A stretch of 64,000 nucleotides of DNA from Arthrobacter sp. SLBN-112 (GCF_006715225.1 NZ_VFMU01000001.1:496001-560000); one strand, 5' to 3'; shown: positions 7,799 to 15,714, counted from the first letter of the stretch. Notes: a model not told the origin generated them from the sequence alone. Numbers and translations are program-made.

Positions 7799-9256
7799 AT
7801 GGCTGCTCGGGGAGTCGCGAAGTGCAGCGGTACTGTCCCGGGGAGGAACAGCCGGCGCTGGGCCGGTTGCGTGGCGGCGGCCCTGCTCGCCGTGGCCGGA
7901 TGTTCCTCCGGAACCACCACTCCGGGCAGCAGCCCCGCCGTCAGCACGGAGCCGGCCCAAGCATCACCAACCACGGGTTCGGGTTCCGCGGCGTCGCCGT
8001 CCAAGCCCTTCTCTGATGCGGAACTCGCGGCCATCATCAACGCAGTGGGCCGGATTCGGAACCTGCCATACCCTGTCGCCCACGATTCGACTTCCCTTAG
8101 AAGCGGCACCATAAGCGGGTCCTTTCCCCCGACCAGGATGGAAACGATGCCCGGGGACTGCCTCGTCCTCCTCCCCCAGGACCCCTTCACCCGGTGGGCG
8201 GACAAAGAAATCGCTTTTGCGGAAGGCATCATGCCTCCTGTGGGCGGTCAGTCCACTCCGACGAGCACTGTCATGATTGTGCTGCGGAGCGCGGAAAGGG
8301 ACGCTATCGCCAAGGCTGATTTCGGCTACCCGGATGACTTGGTGTCCCGCTGCAGCCAGTTCGACCTGACCTATACGGCGTCCAGCCAAAGCTCCACGTA
8401 TTCCCTCCACCTGATTGCAGCTCCCACGGTCGCGGAAAAGCAGCACGCCTTCATGCAGGTCACCAAGCCGAAGGGCCCGGGTGACTTCGGCTCCGTGGGG
8501 CTGCGCGTCCTGGACGGCACGCTGTCCGTCACGCTCAGCCTCGCAGTGGCAAATCTTAACTCGGAGTCGGACGCGAAGCCGGCCCTTGATGCCATGTCCG
8601 GACTTGCCAGGGAGCTCATTGACCAGGCGCGGAAAGGCGCTCCATCACTGGCAGCGGCGCCGCCAAACTCGCTCGCGCCGGACCAGATGGTGGCCCTCTT
8701 CAAGGGCATCACCGGCCCAAACGGGGAGCCGGTGAGCCTGCCCCAGGCCAGGGTGCTCGCCTCGCCTCCCGGTTCCACTCCCACTGGCTTTTCACGGCCG
8801 CCCGACACTCCATGCTCTTTCAATGAGGAGTCCTACATGGCCTCGCTGCTCGGGTCTGTAGCCGGGCAGGGACAGATCCACGGGGTCAGCAAAATCGACT
8901 ACACGGACTTCACTGTCATCAGCATGCCCTCCGCAATGGCGGCACCATATCCTTTTGACGCCCGAGCGGAGCGACTTCGGGGCTGTACCACCATTGAGGA
9001 ACAATCGTTCGGCGGCGGCAGCCGACCCTGGTCATCGGTTTCCGCCCTTACCACCACCATCGCAGCCGACTCCAGCTACGCCGTGGCTTATCAGCTCTCC
9101 GACGGGACCGGGGAGTGGCACGTCCAGAGCGGAGCGCGCCGGGGGACCTTGTCTATCGAGGCGAGCAGCAGGACGGCTTCACAGTCCGAAACGCAGGCCA
9201 AGGCGGACGCGCAGGCCGCTTTCTTCGGCGCTGTTTTCTCACGTGCCGGGAAGTGA
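7799..9256 (+). CDS. Lipoprotein of unknown function (two related halves)
   Basis: The start has a textbook AAAGGAGG six bases upstream. The N-terminus is a lipoprotein signal: RRW, hydrophobic stretch, then LAVAGC, so the mature protein would be lipid-anchored at the cysteine near residue 35. A Ser/Thr/Pro-rich linker (about 36-70) leads to a body of roughly 410 residues. FSDAELAAIINAVG near residue 70 and APDQMVALFKGITG near residue 300 begin two segments of similar layout, each with a later CLV or CSF and DYTDF-type strand, suggesting a duplicated extracellular domain like those of sensor lipoproteins. No enzymatic motif is visible. Likely co-transcribed with the two membrane-protein genes upstream. 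Confidence 0.72.
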   Translation: MAARGVAKCSGTVPGRNSRRWAGCVAAALLAVAGCSSGTTTPGSSPAVSTEPAQASPTTGSGSAASPSKPFSDAELAAIINAVGRIRNLPYPVAHDSTSLRSGTISGSFPPTRMETMPGDCLVLLPQDPFTRWADKEIAFAEGIMPPVGGQSTPTSTVMIVLRSAERDAIAKADFGYPDDLVSRCSQFDLTYTASSQSSTYSLHLIAAPTVAEKQHAFMQVTKPKGPGDFGSVGLRVLDGTLSVTLSLAVANLNSESDAKPALDAMSGLARELIDQARKGAPSLAAAPPNSLAPDQMVALFKGITGPNGEPVSLPQARVLASPPGSTPTGFSRPPDTPCSFNEESYMASLLGSVAGQGQIHGVSKIDYTDFTVISMPSAMAAPYPFDARAERLRGCTTIEEQSFGGGSRPWSSVSALTTTIAADSSYAVAYQLSDGTGEWHVQSGARRGTLSIEASSRTASQSETQAKADAQAAFFGAVFSRAGK

Positions 9257-9301
9257 TTTGGAGGTGCGGGAAGCGGGGGGTATGGAAACCATCCTCAAGA
9301 T

Positions 9302-9330
9302 TTGCCAAGTTTATCCCGCTAGTGGATTAA
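9302..9330 (+). promoter_or_regulatory. Possible sigma-A promoter for the 54-aa gene
   Basis: TTGCCA at 9302-9307 and GATTAA at 9325-9330 with a 17-base spacer, 62 bases before the small gene at 9392. A GTGTG-N-CACAC inverted repeat follows at 9361-9371. Only a consensus match. Confidence 0.35.
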
Positions 9331-9391
9331 TCCTCTTCCTTTGGCTTTGCGGGGTGCCTAGTGTGGCACACATGTTTGCCAAGGGGGATAA

Positions 9392-9556
9392 ATGAAAAGC
9401 ACCGCTGAAGGTCCTCAGGACGCCGCAAACCAGGACACGCAGCAGGTGGCAGCGCCGAATTCCATGGACTCACAAGGCAACGTTGCCGAGTGGACGTCTG
9501 ACTTCCTTCTCACACTCAAGAGTCCCATCCGCTTCATCCGGGCCGACTGGCCCTAA
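9392..9556 (+). CDS. Small protein, 54 aa, unknown
   Basis: A short open frame with a strong ribosome site (AAGGGGG six bases before ATG). The product is hydrophilic for the first 32 residues (many Gln, Asn, Asp) and ends in EWTSDFLLTLKSPIRFIRADWP, a basic-aromatic, possibly amphipathic tail. Its own candidate promoter lies at 9302-9330. I do not recognise a family. It is judged real from the ribosome site and codon pattern. After it, 9557-9718 holds nothing I can identify. Confidence 0.5.
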   Translation: MKSTAEGPQDAANQDTQQVAAPNSMDSQGNVAEWTSDFLLTLKSPIRFIRADWP

Positions 9557-9718
9557 GCGCGGACCGCGCCGCCCGGGGACGGGCCACCTGGACCACCGGT
9601 ATGACTCCTTGGAGCCATGTGCCCAACACGGCCAGCACACTGGTCCAGGTCGTTACCCGCCGTTTCAGGCCCGCCCGGGTTCGCCAAGCGCGTGCTCCCT
9701 GACCTTAAAAGCCAAGCG

Positions 9719-9967
9719 TCAGCTTGAGGCGTCCCGCTCGATTTCTTCGGCGAGGTCTTCCACCTCTTCGGGGCGGGCTTCAATACCCGCTTCCTCGAAG
9801 CGCTCCTCGAGGACGTGTGTCACATCGTCCTGGACATGGCCAAGCTGGATGTCATGGCGGACATCCTCGGCGATACTTTCAGGCGTCTCATGGTGCTCGG
9901 TTCCGGCCACGATCTCGTCGTTGCCGTCAAAGGGGTCATTGGCGCCGCCAGCTCCGGAATCAGTCAT
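9719..9967 (-). CDS. Small acidic hypothetical protein (82 aa)
   Basis: Very acidic protein rich in Glu and Asp, with PESIAEDVRHDIQLGHVQDDVTHVLEERFEEAGIEARPEEVEDLAEEIE forming two or three predicted helices. No cysteine, signal or membrane segment. It resembles the many short acidic helical proteins of actinobacteria, without a named family. On the minus strand it lies downstream of the AHSA1 gene but is separated from it by a strong 19-bp terminator, so it has its own promoter. GAAGGG lies 12 bases and GGAG one base before the ATG; neither spacing is ideal. Confidence 0.65.
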   Translation of the reverse strand: MTDSGAGGANDPFDGNDEIVAGTEHHETPESIAEDVRHDIQLGHVQDDVTHVLEERFEEAGIEARPEEVEDLAEEIERDASS

Positions 9968-10019
9968 ACTCCATCGTTACCCTTCGCTGTCCGGCAGTAA
10001 ACGGGCGGCAGGAGTCAAT

Positions 10020-10062
10020 GGAAACGGACGACGGCGGGCGTGTCCCGCCGTCGTCCGTTTCC
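10020..10062. terminator. Repeat-family terminator, copy 1
   Basis: Perfect 19-bp stem with a 5-nt loop; the core GGACGACGGCGGG is the conserved part of the dispersed family. It lies just after the stop of the AHSA1 gene (minus strand). Confidence 0.85.
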
Positions 10063-10070
10063 GTTGCCTG

Positions 10071-10478
10071 TCAGGGGACGTCGGCGAGAATCCCGTCAAT
10101 CCGGGCCAGCAGGCCCGGCCAGCCGTTGCCCATGCCTTCGAAGGCCTGCCTGCCCGTGGGGGTGTCGAGGCGGAATCCGGCGTGTTCGTGGTGGAGGATC
10201 GTCCCGCCGTCCGCCGGCTCAAGCCGCCAGGTGATGGTGGTGTCAAGCATGCCCTCCGAGAAGAGGAAGCTGATGGACTTTCCCGGGTCCACGGTGAGGA
10301 CCTCGCACTGCTGGTGGCCCCATGCGTCCATGTCCATGGTGAAGCGGTGGCCCACCACGGGTGCGATGTCGCCGGGCGCCCACCAGCGGGCCAGCAGTTC
10401 CGGCGTGGTCAGTGCGGCCCACACCGCCGTGGCGGCGTACGGAAAGCGGCGTTCCAGCCGGATGGCGTTCTCGGTCAT
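10071..10478 (-). CDS. SRPBCC / AHSA1-family protein
   Basis: The 135-residue sequence has the START-like layout of AHSA1 proteins: IRLERRFPYAATAVWAALTTPELLARWW at the N-terminus, then strands ending in ITWRLEPADGGTILHHEHAGF and a C-terminal helix beginning around GWPGLLARIDGIL. These proteins form a helix-grip fold with a hydrophobic pocket; bacterial members of this subgroup have no settled ligand. It is encoded directly after an ArsR regulator with a four-base ATGA overlap, a widespread pairing in actinobacteria and firmicutes that implies co-expression and probably autoregulation by the ArsR protein. Confidence 0.88.
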   Translation of the reverse strand: MTENAIRLERRFPYAATAVWAALTTPELLARWWAPGDIAPVVGHRFTMDMDAWGHQQCEVLTVDPGKSISFLFSEGMLDTTITWRLEPADGGTILHHEHAGFRLDTPTGRQAFEGMGNGWPGLLARIDGILADVP

Positions 10479-10822
10479 GACGGATTCTCCTCGTCCAGAA
10501 GGTCTCCCAGCGCGTCCAGCCGCTGGTTCCAGTAGTGCTCGAAGTGCTTCACCCAGCCGCCGATCTCGGCAAGCCCGGCAGGCTGGAGGTGGTACACCCT
10601 GTTCCTGCCCTGCCGTTCCTCCCGCACCAGGCCCGCCCCGCGGAGCACGGCAAGGTGTTCGGACGCGGCCGGACGGCTAAGGTCCAGCAGGCCGGTGAGT
10701 TCCCCAGAGGTCCGGGGACCTTGGCGGAGCTCGTCCAGGATGATGCGCCGCGCCGGGTTGGACACGGCGGCAAAGACATCGGGAAGCACCACACCAGTGT
10801 AGGTCGGAAATTTCCGACGCAT
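10475..10822 (-). CDS. ArsR-family winged-helix regulator
   Basis: A compact winged helix covers most of the protein: VFAAVSNPARRIILDELRQGPRTSGELTGLLDLSRPAASEHLAVLRGAGLVREERQGRNRVYHLQP. No cysteine cluster is present, so it is not a typical metal sensor; it belongs to the branch that precedes SRPBCC genes. From ATG 10822 the protein has 115 residues. The first dozen codons overlap a perfect 16-bp palindrome (10803-10818) and do not look like family sequence, so the start may be one of two GTG codons at 10789-10792, with the palindrome as operator. The gene overlaps the AHSA1 gene by four bases. Confidence 0.88.
   Translation of the reverse strand: MRRKFPTYTGVVLPDVFAAVSNPARRIILDELRQGPRTSGELTGLLDLSRPAASEHLAVLRGAGLVREERQGRNRVYHLQPAGLAEIGGWVKHFEHYWNQRLDALGDLLDEENPS
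10803..10818. promoter_or_regulatory. Perfect 16-bp palindrome at the arsR-type start
   Basis: GTCGGAAATTTCCGAC is its own reverse complement. Its position at the 5' end of the regulator gene is where an autoregulatory operator would lie if translation starts at the downstream GTG. Confidence 0.55.
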
Positions 10823-10828
10823 CAATGG

Positions 10829-11149
10829 CTAGTGCGGTTGCGCGGGGTTGGACACGGCGCTGGCCCGCCGCCCCAACCTGTAGCCGGCCCAAAAGGCGAG
10901 CAAGAGCAGGCCGGCACCGGCAATGGCAAGGCCTACCTGGGTTCCCTGGGTGACAAAGGCCGCTCCATTGGCGCCGAACGGCGTGTTGCTCAGCGGCGCG
11001 TATGCAAACCAACCGGTGAAGTCGCGGTTGAGATAGGCGATCAGGCAGCCAAACAGCACTGCCGCGACACCCAGCAAGGGTACGACGACGGCAGGAACCT
11101 TGCCGCGTTTGGACACTGGGCGCTCTTCAGGCGTTGCATTCTCCCCCAT
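10829..11149 (-). CDS. Two-helix membrane protein, unknown
   Basis: The 106-residue protein has a charged head (1-17), a membrane helix at about 18-40 (VPAVVVPLLGVAAVLFGCLIAYL), an outside loop with aromatic residues (GWFAYAPLSNTPFGANG) and a second helix at about 70-90, followed by a basic YRLGRRAS tail. This is a common small actinobacterial membrane-protein layout with no known role. It lies immediately upstream of the ArsR gene on the same strand, with seven bases between its stop and the ArsR start, so it may be the first gene of a three-gene unit. The intergenic stretch above it (11150-11346) holds the operator at 11241. Confidence 0.65.
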   Translation of the reverse strand: MGENATPEERPVSKRGKVPAVVVPLLGVAAVLFGCLIAYLNRDFTGWFAYAPLSNTPFGANGAAFVTQGTQVGLAIAGAGLLLLAFWAGYRLGRRASAVSNPAQPH

Positions 11150-11240
11150 GCAGGCGAGTTTAGCCGCGGACGCCTACCTGCCGGAGAGCTGGGGCTGGTA
11201 GTACTTCCGCCACTTCAGAAACATCTGCCTCTCCTATTGC

Positions 11241-11258
11241 CGAGAAAACGCTTTCTCG
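11241..11258. promoter_or_regulatory. LacI-type operator upstream of the pectin operon
   Basis: CGAGAAAACGCTTTCTCG: 7-bp arms around ACGC, the size, A/T-rich arms and central CG expected of LacI/GalR-family operators. It lies 89 bases before the pectate lyase start. No LacI gene is in the window, so the regulator would be encoded elsewhere. Confidence 0.6.
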
Positions 11259-11346
11259 ATAAGGTCCTTGTCAGCGCTCACAAGCATCCGGCGGCAAAGC
11301 GGCCCCGGACCGGGGCGCAGTTCATTCCAATGACGGAAGAGAGAAC

Positions 11347-12714
11347 ATGCGAAAAAGCAGTACGCACTTATCCATGTCTGCAGCCATCGCCGTGGCAGGA
11401 GCCCTCCTCATCGCCGGTCCGGCAGGGGCTTCCCCAAACCCGGCGGCGGATCCCACCGCCCAGACCACCCAGACACCCCTTGAACGCCAGGTACTGCCAG
11501 CAGGAAACGGCTGGGCATCCGAAGGGACAGGAACCACCGGAGGGTCGGCAGCAGAGGCCGCCAACGTTTACGACGTCTCCACCAAGGCAGAACTCCTGAC
11601 CGCCTTCGCCGCCGGAAGCCAGGCCAAGATAATCCGGATCCACGGCAGCATCAATGCCAACACTGCGCCGGACGGCTCCACGCTCACCTGTGAAAGCTAC
11701 GCCGAAGGCACGGGCTACAGCCTTGCGCAGTACCTCCGCGATTTTGACCCCGCCACCTACGGGCGGGACCAGGAGCCGGCAGGTCCACAGGAGGACGCCA
11801 GGCGCCTGGCCGCCGCCAAGCAGGCCAAGACCATCCGGTGGGACATTCCCAGCAACACCACGATCGTTGGCGCCACGCCGGACAGCAGCATCACCGGCGC
11901 AGCCCTGCGCATCAATGGTGCCGGGAACGTCATCGTCCGCAACCTCACCCTGAGGGATGCGGCGGACTGCTTCCCCGCCTGGGATCCCACTGACGGCACC
12001 GAGGGAAACTGGAACAGCGAGTACGACCTGCTGCAAGTCATCAACAAGGCCACGCACGTCTGGATTGACCACTCGGCTTTCACGGACGCCCCCAACCTGG
12101 ACAGCGCCCAGCCGCTGTACTTCGGCCGCCCCTACCAGGTGCATGACGGAGCCGTCGATGTCACCAACGGCTCGGACCTGGTGACCATGTCCTACAACCG
12201 GTTCTCCGAGCACGACAAGCTGCTCCTGATCGGCTCCACCGATTCACCCACGCGCGGAGACCCCGGCAAGCTGCGGGTCACCATCCACCACAACGTCTTC
12301 CATAACGTGGGCCAGCGCGCCCCACGCGTCCGGTTCGGCCAGGTGGACGTGTACAACAACCACTTCGAGGTGACCGAGGACAGCAAGATCCCCTACGAAT
12401 ACAGCCTGGGCGCCGGATTCAGCTCCCACCTCTACGCAGAGGCGAACGCCTTCACGCTTCCGGCCGGCATTGACGCTGCGGACATCATCGGCCGCTACAA
12501 GGGAACGGCCATCACCACCATCGCCAACGCGGTCAACGGCAAGATTACCGACCTTCGCGCGGAGTACAACGCGGCCGCAGCCCCCGCCGACCAGCTGGCT
12601 GAGGATACGTCCTGGAGCCCAACCCTGCGTACCCAGGTCCACCCGGCCCAGGCCGTGCCGGCGCTGCTCAAGGACTCCACCGGACCGGTCTTCACGGCCG
12701 GAGGCGACCTCTGA
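11347..12714 (+). CDS. Exported pectate lyase, polysaccharide lyase family 1
   Basis: The enzyme cleaves de-esterified polygalacturonate by beta-elimination outside the cell. The first 29 residues are a Sec signal peptide ending in AGPAGASP. The parallel beta-helix body carries the PL1 signatures: WIDHSAF at 239-245, the calcium-site segment around DGAVDVTNGSDLVTMSYNRF, HHNVFHN, and QRAPRVRFGQVDVYNNHF (about 323-340) with the catalytic arginine. Length of 455 residues is usual. GGAAGAGAGAAC precedes the ATG. Its TGA shares a base with the ATG of the esterase fusion, so the two are one operon: the neighbour strips acetyl and methyl groups so that this lyase can act. A LacI-type operator lies upstream. 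Confidence 0.95.
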   Translation: MRKSSTHLSMSAAIAVAGALLIAGPAGASPNPAADPTAQTTQTPLERQVLPAGNGWASEGTGTTGGSAAEAANVYDVSTKAELLTAFAAGSQAKIIRIHGSINANTAPDGSTLTCESYAEGTGYSLAQYLRDFDPATYGRDQEPAGPQEDARRLAAAKQAKTIRWDIPSNTTIVGATPDSSITGAALRINGAGNVIVRNLTLRDAADCFPAWDPTDGTEGNWNSEYDLLQVINKATHVWIDHSAFTDAPNLDSAQPLYFGRPYQVHDGAVDVTNGSDLVTMSYNRFSEHDKLLLIGSTDSPTRGDPGKLRVTIHHNVFHNVGQRAPRVRFGQVDVYNNHFEVTEDSKIPYEYSLGAGFSSHLYAEANAFTLPAGIDAADIIGRYKGTAITTIANAVNGKITDLRAEYNAAAAPADQLAEDTSWSPTLRTQVHPAQAVPALLKDSTGPVFTAGGDL

Positions 12715-14594
12715 TGGCTGCCATCCTGCCCAGCCGCCGCACCGTCCTGACGGCACTGGCACTCACCGCCGGGGCCGCTGCCTTCCCGGGAACGGGCATG
12801 GCGAACGCACTCTCCCAAGCCGGCGCCGACCCCACCAAGCCGCGCACCAAGCCCGTCATCTTCGTGGTCGGGGACTCGACGTCGTCGGCCTACCAGCAGT
12901 CCGAGCGTCCCCGCGCCGGCTGGGGACAGGCCCTGCCGCTCCTATTGGGCCCGCAGGCAAGCGTCTTTGACTATGCGTGGTCCGGCGCCTCCTCCAAGAG
13001 CTTCGCCGACGCCGGACTGCTGGACCGGGTGCTGGCCCTGATGCAGGCGGGTGACTACCTGCTGATCTCTTTCGGCCACAACGACGAAAAAGTGGCGGAC
13101 CCGGCCCGCGGAACGCTCCCCGACACCACCTTCAAGGAGTACCTGGGAAGGTACATCGACGGGGCCAGGGAGCGCGGGGGCATACCTGTGCTGGTCACGC
13201 CGGTGGAACGCCGCCGCTTCGACTCGTTCGGCAATGCCAAGGACTCCCACGGAGCGTATCCGCAGGCCGTCCGGGAGCTCGCCGCCGCATCCGGCACTCC
13301 CCTGGTGGACCTCACGGCGTCCTCCAAGGAACTCTGGCAGCAGCTGGGGCCGGAAGGAACCAAGTCGCAGTTCCTCTTCCTGGCTCCCGGTGAGCACCCG
13401 CAGTATCCGCAGGGCTCGGAGGACAATACACACTTCCAGGCTGCCGGGGCGGTAGCCGTGGCCCGCCTGGTGGCGCGCGAACTGCAGTCCAAGGAGATCG
13501 TGCCGCCGGGCTACTTCCTGAACATCGACGCGGTCGCGGACCCCCTGCTGGACATGTACTGGCCCGCCGAGCGGCCCATCGACCTTCCGGTGACGCTCGA
13601 CGTCGGCCCCGGCCGGACGTTCGCGACAGTTCAGACGGCCGTTGATTCCGTCCCTCCGGGCAGCCTCCAGCGGACGGTCATCAGGATCCAGCCCGGCACC
13701 TACCGGGAGGCCGTCCGGGTTCCGGCGGACAAGCCGCGGATCTCCTTCATCGGTCAGGGCGGGCGGCCGGAGGACGTGCTGCTGGTCTTCAACAACGCGT
13801 CCGGCACGCCCAAGCCGGACGGCAGCGGGAACTTCGGCACCTCCGGCAGCGCGTCCGTCCGCATTGACGGGCCGGACTTCGTGGCGCGGAACCTGACCAT
13901 CAGCAACGATTTCGATGAGGCCGCCAACATGGGGATGAAGGACCGCCAGGCCGTGGCGCTGCACATCACCGGGGACCGTTCGGCGCTGTCCAACGTCAGG
14001 CTGCTGGGCAACCAGGACACCCTGCTGGTGAACTCACCGGGGACAGGCGTCCAGGCCCGGTTCTACTTCGAGGGCTGCTACGTGGAGGGCGACGTGGACT
14101 TCATCTTTGGCCGCGGAACTGCCGTCTTCAGCGGCTGCGAGATCAAGTCGCTGGACCGCGGCTCCACCACCAACAACGGATATGTGACCGCGGGCAGCCA
14201 GGACCTGTCCATCCCGTACGGCTACCTCTTTGACCAGTGCCGGCTCGTCTCGGATGCCGCGAGGGATACCGTCCATCTCGGCCGGCCGTGGCATCCCAGC
14301 GGTGACCCGAAAGCCGTTGCCCAGGTCCTGGTGCGGGATTCCTGGCTGGGCGCGCATATTTCCGGAACGCCGCGGACGGACATGAGCGGCTTCTCCTGGC
14401 GGGAGGCACGGTTCCACGAGTACAACAACCGCGGCCCGGGCGCGCAGGTTACCCCCGACCGTCCGCAGTTGCCCGGGGCCGAGGCGGGCAAGTACACGGT
14501 CAGGAAGTACCTGCAGGGAACGGACGGGTGGGCGCCGCAGCTCGCCGGTACCGGGGCGGACTGCAGCGCGGTGCCGGCGGAGGTGGCTGCCTAG
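12714..14594 (+). CDS. Exported CE12 rhamnogalacturonan acetylesterase - CE8 pectin methylesterase fusion
   Basis: Two carbohydrate esterases in one 626-residue chain. Residues 1-36 are a Tat signal (SRRTVLTAL). Residues about 45-260 are an SGNH hydrolase of the rhamnogalacturonan acetylesterase type: GDSTS (53-57, Ser55), GHND (121-124) and DNTH (237-240) supply the catalytic and oxyanion residues. Residues about 290-610 are a pectinesterase beta-helix with NQDTL (433-437), DFIFG (462-466, catalytic Asp) and GRPWH (523-527). Together they remove acetyl and methyl groups from pectin. GGAGG at the end of the lyase gene serves as ribosome site. The lyase leaves by Sec and this protein by Tat, although they share an operon. 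Confidence 0.93.
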   Translation: MAAILPSRRTVLTALALTAGAAAFPGTGMANALSQAGADPTKPRTKPVIFVVGDSTSSAYQQSERPRAGWGQALPLLLGPQASVFDYAWSGASSKSFADAGLLDRVLALMQAGDYLLISFGHNDEKVADPARGTLPDTTFKEYLGRYIDGARERGGIPVLVTPVERRRFDSFGNAKDSHGAYPQAVRELAAASGTPLVDLTASSKELWQQLGPEGTKSQFLFLAPGEHPQYPQGSEDNTHFQAAGAVAVARLVARELQSKEIVPPGYFLNIDAVADPLLDMYWPAERPIDLPVTLDVGPGRTFATVQTAVDSVPPGSLQRTVIRIQPGTYREAVRVPADKPRISFIGQGGRPEDVLLVFNNASGTPKPDGSGNFGTSGSASVRIDGPDFVARNLTISNDFDEAANMGMKDRQAVALHITGDRSALSNVRLLGNQDTLLVNSPGTGVQARFYFEGCYVEGDVDFIFGRGTAVFSGCEIKSLDRGSTTNNGYVTAGSQDLSIPYGYLFDQCRLVSDAARDTVHLGRPWHPSGDPKAVAQVLVRDSWLGAHISGTPRTDMSGFSWREARFHEYNNRGPGAQVTPDRPQLPGAEAGKYTVRKYLQGTDGWAPQLAGTGADCSAVPAEVAA

Positions 14595-14687
14595 GGGCTG
14601 AGGGGATGCCCGGTTCCGGGATGGAGCCGGGCACTTCCCCTGCCGAGGGGCGGGACAGGGTGCCGGACCCGGGGTTAGGCTTGGCGG

Positions 14688-15047
14688 ATGTTGACCATTG
14701 GAACCATCGTCCTCGGCGTCAACCACGTTGCCGCCGCCACCAAGTTCTGGCAGGAGGCCATCGGCTATGTCCCCCGGGAACCCGGTGACGACACGTGGGT
14801 GACCCTGGTGCCGGCGTCGGGCCCGGGCGCGGCACTGTCCCTCATGCTCAGCGAAACCCCGGTCCAGGCCTATCCGCGGATCCATCTGGATCTGTACGCG
14901 GATGACCAGGATGCGGAGGTGGAGCGGTTGGTATCCCTCGGAGCCAAACACGTGGACTGGGACATGTACCCGGACGACCCCGACTTCGTGGTCCTGGAGG
15001 ATCCGGACGGAAACCGGTTCTGCGTGATCGACAAGAGTCCGCAGTAG
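14688..15047 (+). CDS. VOC-family (glyoxalase/dioxygenase fold) protein
   Basis: The 119-residue protein has one beta-alpha-beta-beta-beta unit pair of the vicinal oxygen chelate fold: IGTIVLGVNHVAAATKFWQEAIGY at the start and RIHLDLYADDQDAEVERLVSLGAKHV...FVVLEDPDGNRFCVID at the end. His14, His85 region and Glu of VLEDPDGN are plausible metal ligands. Members act on small molecules such as methylglyoxal adducts, fosfomycin or unknown substrates, and specificity cannot be read here. It follows the pectin operon by about 90 bases in the same direction but has its own GGCGG ribosome site and no functional link that I can see. Confidence 0.85.
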   Translation: MLTIGTIVLGVNHVAAATKFWQEAIGYVPREPGDDTWVTLVPASGPGAALSLMLSETPVQAYPRIHLDLYADDQDAEVERLVSLGAKHVDWDMYPDDPDFVVLEDPDGNRFCVIDKSPQ

Positions 15048-15139
15048 CCGCCGCCGGGAACAAGCCCGCCGTCCAGGCCGTTGGCACCCGTACGACACGT
15101 GCCGCACTCCAAGCGGCAGCAGCGACGGAAGGGGACCTC

Positions 15140-15424
15140 ATGGTCAGGGCTATCTGGAACGGAAAAGTCATCGCCGAGTCCGCGGACACCGTGGTGGTGG
15201 AGGGCAACCACTACTTCCCGCGCGACGCCGTCAACGCCGGCTACCTGCGGGACAGCGACAAGAACACCTTCTGCCCATGGAAAGGCCAGGCCAGCTACCA
15301 CACGCTGGAAGTGGACGGCCGGCGGAACGACGCCGCTGCCTGGTACTACCCCGACCCCAAGGACAAGGCCAGGCACATCGAGGACCGGATCGCCTTCTGG
15401 CGCGGTGTCACCATTGAGGACTAG
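15140..15424 (+). CDS. DUF427 protein
   Basis: The 94-residue sequence is a full DUF427 domain: VRAIWNGKVIAESADTVVVEGNHYFPRDAV, then CPWKGQASYHTLEVDGRRNDAAAWYYPDPKDKARHIEDRIAFW. The family is a small beta-rich fold of unknown activity; the invariant Cys (FCPWKG) and the YHT-x-D and aWyYP motifs are intact. AAGGGGA lies seven bases before the ATG. A family-repeat terminator begins 13 bases after the stop. Family assignment is firm, function is unknown. Confidence 0.9.
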   Translation: MVRAIWNGKVIAESADTVVVEGNHYFPRDAVNAGYLRDSDKNTFCPWKGQASYHTLEVDGRRNDAAAWYYPDPKDKARHIEDRIAFWRGVTIED

Positions 15425-15436
15425 CAGGAATACAGG

Positions 15437-15472
15437 AAGGACGACGGCGGGTGGGCACCCGCCGTCGTCCTT
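15437..15472. terminator. Repeat-family terminator, copy 2
   Basis: 17-bp stem with core GGACGACGGCGGGTG, 2-nt apex (a short loop of about six in practice), followed by TTCTT. Follows the DUF427 gene. Confidence 0.85.
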
Positions 15473-15542
15473 TCTTGGTCACTTGCTGTTGCTACTGGCG
15501 GCGGGTGGCCGGACTAGGAGTTCCGGCCGCCCGCTGGCCTGG

Positions 15543-15677
15543 TCAGCGCCGATTTTTGCGGGGCTTTACAACGTTGAGTTCGCCGCTTTCATGCTTTGCT
15601 TTTTTGTCAGCCCGTTTTTCGAGGATTGACTTGCCGACTTTCTTGGCGGCGCTGCTTTTGGGGGATTTTCCGGACAT
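15543..15677 (-). CDS. Very basic small protein, 44 aa
   Basis: A 44-residue open frame with AAGG about ten bases before the ATG at 15677. The product is unusually rich in lysine and arginine (about one third of residues), beginning MSGKSPKSSAAKKVGKSI and ending VVKPRKNRR. Such short basic proteins in actinobacteria are probably nucleic-acid or ribosome associated, but I cannot name a family. It lies downstream of the patatin gene on the same strand. Codon use fits a real gene, and the frame is not a by-product of a longer gene on the other strand. Confidence 0.6.
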   Translation of the reverse strand: MSGKSPKSSAAKKVGKSILEKRADKKAKHESGELNVVKPRKNRR

Positions 15678-15714
15678 CGGAATCACGCCTTTCCTTGCTT
15701 GCGTACCCGCAACG

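Noticed and set aside
9282..9395. 37-codon frame METILKICQVYP... before the 54-aa gene
   Set aside because: Spacing between the G-run and ATG is too short and it runs through the likely promoter of the next gene.
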